Source: CAWVSB01 sp046710535 (lineage in GTDB: Bacteria > Pseudomonadota > Gammaproteobacteria > Pseudomonadales > CAWVSB01). From it: a stretch of DNA of 64,000 nt. The position numbers and the translations under genes are program-made. Below the pieces are notes generated by a model. That model ran no database searches, was not told the DNA's origin, and saw only the letters and a program-made list of their open reading frames with translations. Of the stretch, positions 45,679 to 54,936 are shown in pieces (position 1 is the stretch's first letter; each line of letters begins with the position of its first letter). The stretch spans positions 1-64,000 of the forward strand of contig JBKEHH010000005.1 of assembly GCA_046710535.1 (NCBI GenBank), given 5' to 3'.

Positions 45679-46012
45679 ATGGCACACCAACGAGCATTAG
45701 TATTAGCAACAACATTTGCCGTAATGAGCTTATTCACAAGTCAAGCCAGCGCCTTATTTGGCCCCAGTAACTATTCGGAATGCGTTTTAGATAACCTTAG
45801 CACGGGGGTATCAGCGCAAGGGGTGGTATATCTAGAAGCTGAATGCAGAAAACTGTTTCCCCGCAGCATCAACCAGCTTTTTCACTCCCGACTCGATACA
45901 AGAGTGTTACAAAAAGTATAAAGGCTTAGCCAGTAGCCGTAAAGTTGCCAAAGCTATTTATCGCGCCTGTGACGATTACAACTATCGCCCGGGCCAAATA
46001 CCAGCCCGCTAA
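45679..46012 (+). pseudogene. Small secreted cysteine-containing protein, frameshifted
   Basis: From the ATG at 45679 (AAGG upstream) a signal peptide ('TTFAVMSLFTSQASA') and 'FGPSNYSECVLDNL' with 'EAECRKLFP' are read, but the frame stops at 45919. Removing one C from the CCCC run at 45859-45862 joins it to 'SIQECYKKYKGLASSRKVA' and 'YRACDDYNYRPGQIPAR', ending TAA at 46010-46012, giving about 110 residues with four Cys. This is either a natural lesion or an assembly error. I do not recognise the family beyond a small periplasmic protein. Confidence 0.65.
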
Positions 46013-46416
46013 GTAAGCTTTTTAGCTAATAGCATACCCACTGTCATAGCGATAAAAAATATAGCAACTTGATGCTGCAAGTAACCCAACGCAACAAATA
46101 CTGGCCCTGGGCAATAGCCTGCCAAACCCCAACCAATGCCAAACATTGCTGCACCAATAATTAAACGCCTATCTATTTGCGTCTGTATTGGTAAAAGGAA
46201 TATTTCGGCAAACACAGGCTTAGGTTTTTTCAACACCACAAAGTAGCCCAGCGTGCTAGCCACTACCGCCGCGCCCATTACAAACATTAACGTCGGATCC
46301 CAGTTATGAGTAATGTCTAAAAAACCTATAACTTTAGCGGGGTCACTCATCCCCGACACTGCTAAACCAAAACCAAACAGTAGGCCAGACAATAAAGCAG
46401 AAAATAGAATAGCCAT
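46009..46416 (-). CDS. YeeE/YedE-type transporter, C-terminal half (DUF6691)
   Basis: 135 residues with about four helices; 'GLLFGFGLAVSGMSDPAKVIGFLD' and 'GWGLAGYCPGP' carry the conserved Gly/Cys motif of the sulfur-compound (thiosulfate) permease family. The frame extends upstream to 46512, but I use the ATG at 46416 because the earlier part overlaps the partner gene. Together with the next gene it makes one transporter in two polypeptides. Confidence 0.85.
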   Translation of the reverse strand: MAILFSALLSGLLFGFGLAVSGMSDPAKVIGFLDITHNWDPTLMFVMGAAVVASTLGYFVVLKKPKPVFAEIFLLPIQTQIDRRLIIGAAMFGIGWGLAGYCPGPVFVALGYLQHQVAIFFIAMTVGMLLAKKLT

Positions 46417-46418
46417 AA

Positions 46419-46817
46419 CTACAAACCTACCAAGTAAACAGTTGCTATACCTGCGGCCATAAAGGTGAGCAGGGCTGCTAGTGAGCGAACCGAAAACCGT
46501 GCCAAGCCACAAACTCCATGACCACTAGTACAGCCACTACCATAAACACTGCCAAAGCCCACCATTAAGCCAGCAACGATTAATTGCCCATAGGATGCCG
46601 AGCTGGCACTCGGCTGGGGCTGCCATAATTGCCAAGCTGTCCCGCCTAATATCAAGCCAAGTAAAAATACTATGCGCCAACTACGCTCGGCCCGAACACT
46701 GGAAAATACAACCGCGAATATACCGCTGATCCCTGCTATTCGGCCATTAAGCGCAAGCAGCAGCACTGCAGCAAAGCCAATTAATAGCCCCCCTACTAGG
46801 GCCTGTAAATACTCCAT
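46419..46817 (-). CDS. YeeE/YedE-type transporter, N-terminal half
   Basis: 132 residues, four hydrophobic segments, with 'GFAAVLLLALNGRIAGISGI' and the Cys-containing pore motif 'GSGCTSGHGVCGLAR'. It is the first half of a split YeeE/YedE permease, followed two bases later by the second half. Family members import thiosulfate or related reduced sulfur. A GGAGGTA ribosome site precedes it. Confidence 0.86.
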   Translation of the reverse strand: MEYLQALVGGLLIGFAAVLLLALNGRIAGISGIFAVVFSSVRAERSWRIVFLLGLILGGTAWQLWQPQPSASSASYGQLIVAGLMVGFGSVYGSGCTSGHGVCGLARFSVRSLAALLTFMAAGIATVYLVGL

Positions 46818-46973
46818 TAATACCTCCGTAATAATCAGCAGATCAGAAATCTATTGCTGGTCGCTTTATATGTAACCACATTTCAATTAATCCCAAAACC
46901 ACAATAGTTATGAACAATAGTTTTATTGTCATTATTATTGATACGATTAGATTTCTATAACGATTACAGGCCG

Positions 46974-47339
46974 ATGGATATGAAAGATTTAATTCCAAGT
47001 CCAGATAGTGAAGAACGCAACTGGGCAGTGCTGTGTCATCTGTCGTCACTATTGGCGATGATTACGCTAGGTGCCGGAATCATTGCCCCTACAGTACTTT
47101 GGCTAATCAAAAAAGATGAGTCAGAATTTATTAATGAACAAGGCAAAGGGGCGTTAAACTTTAGCATCACCGTGCTGTTGGCATGGATTGTTTGCATCCC
47201 ATTTACCTTTATTATTATTGGCTTTGCAATGATGGGAATAGTACTAATAACTTGGTTTATTTTTGCCATTATTGCCGCACTGGCCGCTAGCCGCGGTGAA
47301 AACTATCGCTATCCATTTTCACTGCGGCTAATTAGCTAA
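46974..47339 (+). CDS. DUF4870 membrane protein
   Basis: About 121 residues: a polar start ('SEERNWAVLCHLSSL'), three or four helices and 'FINEQGKGALNFSIT', the DUF4870 signature. Function unknown. The ATG at 46974 is preferred to the upstream open stretch because AGG stands five bases before it. It overlaps the convergent gene's end by four bases. Confidence 0.8.
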   Translation: MDMKDLIPSPDSEERNWAVLCHLSSLLAMITLGAGIIAPTVLWLIKKDESEFINEQGKGALNFSITVLLAWIVCIPFTFIIIGFAMMGIVLITWFIFAIIAALAASRGENYRYPFSLRLIS

Positions 47340-48100
47340 AACTTATAAATCAACCCGACTAACGGACCATGGGTAACCGTATCATAGGCAAAATAGTTGC
47401 TAGAGTTTTTATTACCCGTTTCATAGTCTACCCAAACAGCTTTGTAACTTATATCAATTAAAAATGACTCATTAAGATTGTACTTGGCGCCTACGATGGC
47501 CTGACTAGTAAAGTTAGATGCAAAACCAAAACCGCCAATATCGCCACGGGCTACAAAAGCCCAGCTGTCATTAATTGGTTTTTGCCAGCGCATGCCAACA
47601 ACGAAATCTACCCAGTCTTGTTTGATGTCTACGCGAGGGCTGCCAGGCAACAGTGCAATATCTACTTGCGCTTCAATGTCGTTATCCCACCAACGAACAC
47701 CGGCGGTGTAGTCTAGTAAACCACCAGTCACCTCATAACGACGAAATACATCTAACTCTAATACGCCTTGACGAAGCTTAGTACTCAACACACCACGGCG
47801 TGATATTGAAATCTCATCACGCATGTCCATAAACGAATAGTCGGCAATAAAACCCCAGCCATTGCTTTTATCAAAACCTTCAAAGTGAAGCATAAGAGCC
47901 GAATTTAGCGTTTCCAAAATATCGCTAGTGCTTATTTCCACTGGCAATCCATTAGCGCGCCCTACTGACGTATCTCCATCAATTGAGGTTGCAAAAATAT
48001 ACGGCTCTATTTCAAAAGCCCATTGTCCCTCATCGCCAGCAAAACCGGTACTGGCCAAGGTGAGCGCAATGGCGCTTATCGCTAGTTTCAATAAATTCAT
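47336..48100 (-). CDS. Putative outer-membrane beta-barrel protein
   Basis: 254 residues with a signal peptide (cleavage near 'STGFAG'), alternating beta strands rich in aromatic residues and a terminal Phe ('GPLVGLIYKF'), as needed for barrel assembly. No named family recognised. It lies 30 bases downstream of the penicillin-acylase gene and is probably cotranscribed with it. Could be a small porin or lipid-uptake barrel. Confidence 0.72.
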   Translation of the reverse strand: MNLLKLAISAIALTLASTGFAGDEGQWAFEIEPYIFATSIDGDTSVGRANGLPVEISTSDILETLNSALMLHFEGFDKSNGWGFIADYSFMDMRDEISISRRGVLSTKLRQGVLELDVFRRYEVTGGLLDYTAGVRWWDNDIEAQVDIALLPGSPRVDIKQDWVDFVVGMRWQKPINDSWAFVARGDIGGFGFASNFTSQAIVGAKYNLNESFLIDISYKAVWVDYETGNKNSSNYFAYDTVTHGPLVGLIYKF

Positions 48101-48130
48101 TACTTCCCCTAAAGTTTTTGCCCCAGAAAC

Positions 48131-50596
48131 TTACTGAGGCGTAAGTATTATTGTGCCTCCTACTTTAGCCGCTTCAATCTCCGCTTCACAGTAAGGCATT
48201 CGCACCCATTGTTTCATAGCATATAGCTCAGTTTGGTCGCCATAGTATGGTGACGTAGGGTCGGTAGATTGAGAGTGAGTTAAGATTGTGTCAGCTATCG
48301 GGCAGTCAGTATCATCCCAGGTGACCGTCTGAATGTAAGAGTTACCGCCAGTAGGGTTCTTATAACCGCCCTCTGAAAGTCTGACTTTAATATCACTGTA
48401 AATACCCATAGTACCGTTGCCACCATGAATTGGCACCGGCACACCGTTGCGCTCTAAAAACTGAACATTTTGCCAAGGCTCGTCAAGGGCAACATTGGCC
48501 GCATTTAAGTTTTCTACTGCGGTATTTAATCCGTCGATAACGAGATCGGTATTTGCGGTAACGGTAAGATCAATACCACTGGGGGTATTGACTGGATCGC
48601 TGGCATCAAAGTTGATAGCCCAAAATTCTTGAGTATCGACCACATTGGTATAGTCACTACCACGCTCACGTCTAATATAAGCCCAAAACTCAGTGAATAC
48701 CTGTGCCCCCACACTATCTAAATTGACCTTACGATCCCAACTTTGCAGTACCGTACAAGCAGCTAGTGCATTAACTTGCGTAGCTGTCGCGGTTGCTGCG
48801 TTAATTCTCCCACAAATAGTTAGCACATCGTCCAACACTAACGTGGCCGCATGGACGTCATTAGCATACATAAGGCCTTGCAGATTAGTTAAATTAAAAC
48901 CCGGAGTATCACCTAAGCCGTCAGTCGCATTTTTACGCTGTTCAACCATCAGATTACCGAGGCGGGTGCGCAAAAATTGCTGTTGATTTTCATGCCCTAA
49001 CCAGCCAAAAACGACGGGGAAACCAATCAGCGGATTATTGGCATCGCTTAACCAGTAACTATTATTACTATTGGCTACATAGTCACGAGTAGTAATTGTT
49101 GGCCGCGCCTCAAACCCATAGACATTACTCCCAGCAGGACTATCTGTATCCTCACCCCATTCACAAGCAGATGTAGATCCGTCTAAAGTAATAATAGCGC
49201 TGTTAGTTGCAGCTTTAAGAAGTGATCCAATACCATTAACGCAAGTATTTAACTGCTGCTGGGTAACATGGGGCACTACCGACACCTCACCATAAAATGC
49301 ATCACCGAACCGGTCTGCCGCCAAGGTATGGAAAACAGGAATACCAATACTCTTGGTTGCATCAATCAATTCAGATAAGTTGGTTGCCTTGCCCATTGCT
49401 TGATACACATCAAAGCTGCGCGCGCCAGTCTCAAGATTCGCATCTCGAATAGCTAAAACGTTATTAGTACCTGTTATGGGCCATCCACCAATCCCAAATG
49501 AAGCTAAATTAATAACGGGGCCAAAATGAGACTCATAAAAAGTATGGCTGCGGGTTTCAACTGATCCATCAGCTAGGGTTACCTTAGCCTCAACCTCTAT
49601 TGGGGTAATATCGCGCATGGCACCGTCAAATTCATATTGCAGCGGATTATCAGGATTGAGTTTCAGATCAAATAAGGTAAAGCGAGTTGCAAACGACACA
49701 GTATGCGTCCAGGCAATATCCTTATTAAAACCAATACCAATCCATGGCAGGCCTTGCAATGACGCCCCAGCAACGTCGTATTCACCAGGGATAGTTAAAT
49801 GCGCCTCATACCAACGGCCACTGCCTTGCCAAGGCTGATGTGGATTACCCAGCAACAAACCAAAACCTGATTGCGTAACATTACCCCCCAGAGCAATTGC
49901 ATTACTTCCACTGTCGGTAGCGCTCATGCTTTGCATGTTGCGTTTTACTTCATCGCCAACAGAATCCCAGTCCACCGATGCTTTAGTACTAGCCGAACCG
50001 CTAGTGGTCGGCCCGGTAACATCGGCTAAAGCTCGCCTGACTGTACCTTGATCAGAACTGCCGCCTAAAGCAATACGACTCAAATAAGAATACAAATCAA
50101 TGGGGCGTATTTCTTGCACCCAAGGTGCGTTGCGACAACCAGCATCACCTTCGGCCAAATTGTCAACGCCGGTATCTGCCAAATAACGATTAAGCCCTGC
50201 CGCATAACCAGTAGCTAAGTTTTGACCATCAATCGACAATTCTGCTAGCGCCGCTTCTTTGTCAGCATCGGTACCAAATAGATAACGAAACAAAAAGTCA
50301 CCATCTAAATCACCATCTTCTTCGCCCATTAATTCAGCCGAACGACCGGAGGCTAAAACAACTTCCCGCATAACCACACAAAAATTATCTTGTGCGTAGG
50401 CATAGCCGTAACCGTAGCCTAGACTACCCCAGCTATCAGCTTTGATATGGGGAATACCATACTCAGTGCGGGTGATTTCAGCGCGATAATCAGATTCAAT
50501 AGCCTCATCGCTGAAACGCCCCCCTCCACTACTGCCCCCACAACCCGATAACAACAACCCAGCAACAAATATTGATGACAATGAAAACTTAAGCAT
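48131..50596 (-). CDS. Penicillin/AHL acylase family Ntn hydrolase lipoprotein
   Basis: 821 residues. Lipoprotein signal with Cys19 ('LSGCG'), the alpha-chain start 'ITRTEYGIPHIKADSW', and a linker cut before Ser231 in 'SGSNAIALGG', the N-terminal nucleophile, followed by 'LLLGNPHQPW'. Such enzymes hydrolyse amide-linked acyl groups (penicillin G, acyl-homoserine lactones, N-acyl amino acids). The substrate here is unknown. It is upstream of the beta-barrel gene and downstream of an acyl-CoA ligase that could activate the released acid. Confidence 0.9.
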   Translation of the reverse strand: MLKFSLSSIFVAGLLLSGCGGSSGGGRFSDEAIESDYRAEITRTEYGIPHIKADSWGSLGYGYGYAYAQDNFCVVMREVVLASGRSAELMGEEDGDLDGDFLFRYLFGTDADKEAALAELSIDGQNLATGYAAGLNRYLADTGVDNLAEGDAGCRNAPWVQEIRPIDLYSYLSRIALGGSSDQGTVRRALADVTGPTTSGSASTKASVDWDSVGDEVKRNMQSMSATDSGSNAIALGGNVTQSGFGLLLGNPHQPWQGSGRWYEAHLTIPGEYDVAGASLQGLPWIGIGFNKDIAWTHTVSFATRFTLFDLKLNPDNPLQYEFDGAMRDITPIEVEAKVTLADGSVETRSHTFYESHFGPVINLASFGIGGWPITGTNNVLAIRDANLETGARSFDVYQAMGKATNLSELIDATKSIGIPVFHTLAADRFGDAFYGEVSVVPHVTQQQLNTCVNGIGSLLKAATNSAIITLDGSTSACEWGEDTDSPAGSNVYGFEARPTITTRDYVANSNNSYWLSDANNPLIGFPVVFGWLGHENQQQFLRTRLGNLMVEQRKNATDGLGDTPGFNLTNLQGLMYANDVHAATLVLDDVLTICGRINAATATATQVNALAACTVLQSWDRKVNLDSVGAQVFTEFWAYIRRERGSDYTNVVDTQEFWAINFDASDPVNTPSGIDLTVTANTDLVIDGLNTAVENLNAANVALDEPWQNVQFLERNGVPVPIHGGNGTMGIYSDIKVRLSEGGYKNPTGGNSYIQTVTWDDTDCPIADTILTHSQSTDPTSPYYGDQTELYAMKQWVRMPYCEAEIEAAKVGGTIILTPQ

Positions 50597-50658
50597 AACG
50601 ACACCTCAATAAATTTTTTAACTAAGTCAAACAGTATGGGGAATAATTAGGGCGACAA

Positions 50659-52239
50659 TTAAGAAACAGACTTATCTAGCCCATCCCAATAAGGCTTACG
50701 TAATTCTGTTTTCAAAATTTTGCCTGCCCCCGACAATGGCAGCGCCGCTATTACCTCAATACTGCGCGGGCATTTAAAACCCGCAATACGTTCTTTACAA
50801 AAAGCGATTACCTCGCTGGCAACAATTGTTGCGCCTTCTTTCGCAATGACCACTGCATGTACCGACTCACCCCATTGATCACTAGGGATACCAATAACAG
50901 CATTGGCCGCAATATCAGGATGTTGCGATAAAGCGTTTTCTACTTCGGCCGAAAATATATTTTCACCGCCAGAAATAATCATGTCTTTCATGCGATCAAC
51001 CACATAGATGAAGCCATCCTCATCTATATACGCGCCATCACCGGTTCTAAACCAGCCGCCTGGCAGCATATTTTTGGCGGTCTCTTCTTCGCGGCGCCAA
51101 TAACCTTGCATTACCCCTGGGCCACGAGCAGCAATTTCACCCACTTTGCCAACCGGCAGATCATTGCCGTGTTCATCGATAATTTTTACTTCAACAGTGG
51201 CCACTGCCCGACCCGCAGAGCGCAGCTTATTTTTAGCTTGGCCTTCTGTAGAGTGATAATACGCTGGTAAAATTGATATAACAGGTGACAGTTCTGTCAT
51301 GCCATAGGCTTGGATAAAACTCGAATTGGGGAATTTTTCCATGGCGCGAGTTAGCACTGCAGCAGGCATTGGCGACGCGCCGTATGACATAGCTTTCATA
51401 CTGCTTAAATCAAACTTATCTAACTCAGGAAAATCGGCCAACATTTGAATCATCGTTGGCACCAACAAAGTATGAGTTACTTTCTCTTCTTCAATTGCCT
51501 TAGCTACCCAATCTGGCCTAAAAGCTGACACGATAACAAAGGTACCAGCGACTAAGCTCTGTGCTAACACGCAGCCTACTGCCGCAATATGAAATAAGGG
51601 CGACGCCACCATAAAATGACCGCCGCGCACGACTAGGTTTTCACACACCACACCAATAGCGCTGGCAAATAAATTGCCGTGTGACAACATAACGCCCTTA
51701 GGAAAGCCCGTCGTACCACCGGTATACATAATTGCTGCCAGTTGGTCACCGCGGCGCATCACGTCACTAATTGGCGGCAACTCAGCTAAATCACTAAAAG
51801 CAATCATGCCTGGTGGCGGTGCTCCACTACCAATATAAACCACGGTTTTAACAATGCTTGTTTTCGTTTTAAGTTCGCCAACCATGGGCGCAAAAGTGTC
51901 ATCTACTAATAAGATAGCCGATTCGCTATCATCTAATGAATAAGCCACTTCGCTAGCACTCCAGCGAATATTGATCGGATTAATAACACCACCACCCCAC
52001 CAGGTGGCAAAAATAGTCTGCACATATTCAATAGAGTTAAGCGACAGAATGGCAATGCGATCGCCCTCTGCCATGCCGATAGATTGAAGACCATTAGCCA
52101 GCCGCGAGATACTCTCAACGAGTTCGAGGTAATTTACTTTTTTACCGTCGCAAGTGGCCGCTATTTGCTGGGGGCATTGCTGCAGGCTACGGTGCAAGCC
52201 TTGAGTCATGTAATATGCAGAGTAGCTATTATCAGACAT
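50659..52239 (-). CDS. AMP-dependent acyl-CoA synthetase
   Basis: 526 residues with the phosphate loop 'YTGGTTGFPKGVMLSH', 'QAYGMTELSP', the hinge 'DRMKDMIISGGENIFSAEVE' and the catalytic Lys in 'LSGAGKILKTELR'. It activates a carboxylic acid as CoA thioester. Start at the ATG at 52239 with GAGG upstream; the open frame reaches 15 codons further. Probably part of a catabolic set with the adjacent alcohol dehydrogenase. Confidence 0.92.
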   Translation of the reverse strand: MSDNSYSAYYMTQGLHRSLQQCPQQIAATCDGKKVNYLELVESISRLANGLQSIGMAEGDRIAILSLNSIEYVQTIFATWWGGGVINPINIRWSASEVAYSLDDSESAILLVDDTFAPMVGELKTKTSIVKTVVYIGSGAPPPGMIAFSDLAELPPISDVMRRGDQLAAIMYTGGTTGFPKGVMLSHGNLFASAIGVVCENLVVRGGHFMVASPLFHIAAVGCVLAQSLVAGTFVIVSAFRPDWVAKAIEEEKVTHTLLVPTMIQMLADFPELDKFDLSSMKAMSYGASPMPAAVLTRAMEKFPNSSFIQAYGMTELSPVISILPAYYHSTEGQAKNKLRSAGRAVATVEVKIIDEHGNDLPVGKVGEIAARGPGVMQGYWRREEETAKNMLPGGWFRTGDGAYIDEDGFIYVVDRMKDMIISGGENIFSAEVENALSQHPDIAANAVIGIPSDQWGESVHAVVIAKEGATIVASEVIAFCKERIAGFKCPRSIEVIAALPLSGAGKILKTELRKPYWDGLDKSVS

Positions 52240-52360
52240 GAACGACCTCTTGTTATTATTTTGAGATAGTAGGTCAGCTACCAAGGGGGATACTTGGCGC
52301 TGAGCTTTTACACCAGTTCTTTTATCGCTTTTTTTCTTATCGTAGTTTTATAATTATTAT

Positions 52361-53551
52361 TTATAATAAGGCTTTTACTAACGCTGCCACTTCTGCTCTG
52401 GCCATATAACGTGGCACTGGGTAAAGCTCTCCCGTTTCTTTAATTGCATCACTAACAATTTCTTCAACTTGGTGAGGAGACATATCTTTTGGCTTAAGCG
52501 GCATATCCATTTCAGTGCGCATTACTTCGATACGATCAATAAATGCCGCCGCTAAAGCCGCTTTAGAATCGGCCTTGTTGCCAAGCCCTACTTCAATGGC
52601 CAAGTCAGCTAAGCGATCGTCTACCACCGGCCCATATGCTCGTAATACCTCAGGAAGCAGCATCGCATTGGCATTGCCATGAGGCGTCCCACACAAACGG
52701 CCCAACTGATGCGCAATACCATGTACATAACCAACAGAGGTGCGGGTAAAGGCAGAACCGGCATAGAAAGATGCCAACACCATGGCATCTCTGGACTTCA
52801 AATCATCGCCATTGCTGTAGGCGTTCAGTAGATGTTTGAAAATCAATCTAACCGATGTTTTCGCCAGTAATTCTGTAGCGGGCTTACTGGATGTGGCCAA
52901 ATACGACTCCACCGCATGAGTTAATGCATCCATCCCTGTTGCAGCCGTTAAGCCCGGCGGCAGGCCTTGCATAATTTCTGCATCTAAAGCGATAAAGCTA
53001 GGAATGATTTTTGCGTCAGCCACAGCAACTTTTTTATGAGTGTCTGGGTCAGATATAACCGCAACTAGGGTTATTTCTGAGCCAGTACCGGCTGTCGTGG
53101 GGATAGCAAACAGTGGTACAGATAAATTTTTGGCCGGTTTAACACCATCAAAATCGTCTAATGTTCCGGGGTTGGTATGCAGCAGCGCCACCATTTTCCC
53201 CGCATCTAATACTGAGCCGCCGCCAATAGCAATGACCGCTTCACAGCTATTTTCGGCCAGCATTTTTTCACCTGCTTGAACTTTATCAAAGGTCGGATCA
53301 GGTAATACGCCGTCATAAACAACCACTTCAACTTGGTTGTCCTGTAATGCTTGCTTTATATTACCCACAACTGGTGACGCCCCTAAAAACGCATCAGTAA
53401 CAATAAGTACTTTTTTATACCCCAATAAGGCAACTTGCTCACACAAGGTAATAGCCGACTTAGGCCCTTTAAATACAATCGGCGATTCACGTGGCATTAG
53501 TCGCAATAACCAGGTCACTAAAAAGGCTCTAAATTTGTAATAAAAAATCAT
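52361..53551 (-). CDS. Iron-containing alcohol dehydrogenase
   Basis: 396 residues, group III ADH. The NAD-binding 'GGGSVLDAGKMVAL', 'TTAGTGSE' and the metal-ligand region 'HAVESYLA', 'YVHGIAHQLGRLCGTPHG' with its His residues are present. It oxidises an alcohol or reduces an aldehyde. A hydrophobic stretch at the N-terminus (about 8-18) is an extension relative to typical members. Divergent from the AraC gene, which may control it. Confidence 0.9.
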   Translation of the reverse strand: MIFYYKFRAFLVTWLLRLMPRESPIVFKGPKSAITLCEQVALLGYKKVLIVTDAFLGASPVVGNIKQALQDNQVEVVVYDGVLPDPTFDKVQAGEKMLAENSCEAVIAIGGGSVLDAGKMVALLHTNPGTLDDFDGVKPAKNLSVPLFAIPTTAGTGSEITLVAVISDPDTHKKVAVADAKIIPSFIALDAEIMQGLPPGLTAATGMDALTHAVESYLATSSKPATELLAKTSVRLIFKHLLNAYSNGDDLKSRDAMVLASFYAGSAFTRTSVGYVHGIAHQLGRLCGTPHGNANAMLLPEVLRAYGPVVDDRLADLAIEVGLGNKADSKAALAAAFIDRIEVMRTEMDMPLKPKDMSPHQVEEIVSDAIKETGELYPVPRYMARAEVAALVKALL

Positions 53552-53847
53552 TGGGGACTCCTAAATTAAATTCATCGTTATCTTTATCATTATCATTCTA
53601 CACACGGGTTAAATTTAACGCGTTTAACAAAACATGCAATGACCCTAAAGCAAATAAATGCTAGCGCTAACGACATAACAGCTAGCAATGATATTAATAT
53701 GCCAACTATACGTATATACGCTGGCTATTGAAGGTGTATAAGGTAGCTGCTATCACTATATTGGACTAGCAACGGCATGCTAGGTAACCGGATTGGTTCA
53801 ATTAGCGGCAGCAGGTTATCGTGCAAACACTAAATTTGCCATAAACA

Positions 53848-54891
53848 ATGAATAAAGCGCTGCGCACAGAAGTAATCCATCACATGGTGGGTAGTTATGC
53901 CGTGATGATTGCACGCGGGCTTGAAGAATACGATATTGATCCGCAAATATTTTTTGAAGCATTCGAGCTGATTTTAAAAACACTAGATAGCACCAGCTTT
54001 CGTATCAGTGAAGAAATGCTGACGTCGCTATGGAAAAAGGCGGTAGAACTGAGTGACGATGAAACCTTCGGGATCACCGCAGGCAGACATGTCACACCGA
54101 CCAGTTTTAATGCTATCAGCATGTCATTATGGCTATGTAATACCCTAAAAGATGGTCTGGATCGCCTACTGAGATACACCCCCATATTTACTACCCGCGC
54201 TAACGCCGCATTTATAGCAGACAGCTCAAACTATCGCATGGATATTCTGATCAAGACTAATATCAATAATCAGCCAGTTGTCTGCAATGAATCAATCGAT
54301 GCCTTTATCAGTGCGGCAATAACTATCTGTCGCAATCGCTATGGCAACAGTTTCTACCCAATAGAAGTTCAGTTACCTCGCGACGAGCCAAGCGCAGGAG
54401 TTAAAAAGAAGTATGAAGATTTTTTTAGTTGCAAAGTAGGCTACAACAATGTTGTTCCGCATTTAATTTTTACCAAAGAATCATTAGACAAACAACTTTC
54501 CTCGGGCAATGTTCAGCTGTTCGAACTCACTGAACAAGCAATCATTAACAGCATGAACGAGCTAGAAATTGGTGGCATAGTTGGCCACATAAGAAATACC
54601 TTAAAGGGCCTGCTGCCCAGTGGTGATCTCAGCGTTAACAATATTGCCTCAGAGCTACACATGAGCGCTCGTAGCTTGCAGCGCAAACTGCTGGAGCAAG
54701 GCTTGAACTATCGTCAGGTGTTAGATGATTATCGCCGAGAATTAGCGATAATTTATATTCGCCAGCCTAAGTTATCCCAAGGCGAGATAAGCTACCAACT
54801 AGGGTTTTCCTCACCCAGTAATTTCTCACGGGCATTTAAAAATTGGACAGGCATTTCACTCGGTGAATATCGCAGCTTAGAAAGCCCATAA
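53848..54891 (+). CDS. AraC family transcriptional regulator
   Basis: 347 residues: an N-terminal arabinose-binding-like sensor domain (OruR/QhpR group; 'ELSDDETFGITAGRHVTP') and a C-terminal double helix-turn-helix with 'NIASELHMSARSLQRKL' and 'ISYQLGFSSPSNFSRAFKNW'. It sits between the alcohol dehydrogenase (divergent) and the TonB receptor (convergent), so it is the likely regulator of this catabolic group, responding to an unknown small molecule. Confidence 0.9.
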   Translation: MNKALRTEVIHHMVGSYAVMIARGLEEYDIDPQIFFEAFELILKTLDSTSFRISEEMLTSLWKKAVELSDDETFGITAGRHVTPTSFNAISMSLWLCNTLKDGLDRLLRYTPIFTTRANAAFIADSSNYRMDILIKTNINNQPVVCNESIDAFISAAITICRNRYGNSFYPIEVQLPRDEPSAGVKKKYEDFFSCKVGYNNVVPHLIFTKESLDKQLSSGNVQLFELTEQAIINSMNELEIGGIVGHIRNTLKGLLPSGDLSVNNIASELHMSARSLQRKLLEQGLNYRQVLDDYRRELAIIYIRQPKLSQGEISYQLGFSSPSNFSRAFKNWTGISLGEYRSLESP

Positions 54892-54894
54892 AAA

Positions 54895-54917
54895 AAGGGC
54901 TGCAAAATGCAGCCCTT
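54895..54917 (-). terminator. Terminator after the TonB receptor gene
   Basis: Hairpin AAGGGCTGCA-AAA-TGCAGCCCTT followed, on the minus strand, by a T run. It lies 20 bases after the receptor stop and just past the araC stop, so it may serve both genes. Confidence 0.85.
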
Positions 54918-54936
54918 AGCTAAAGCATTATCAATA

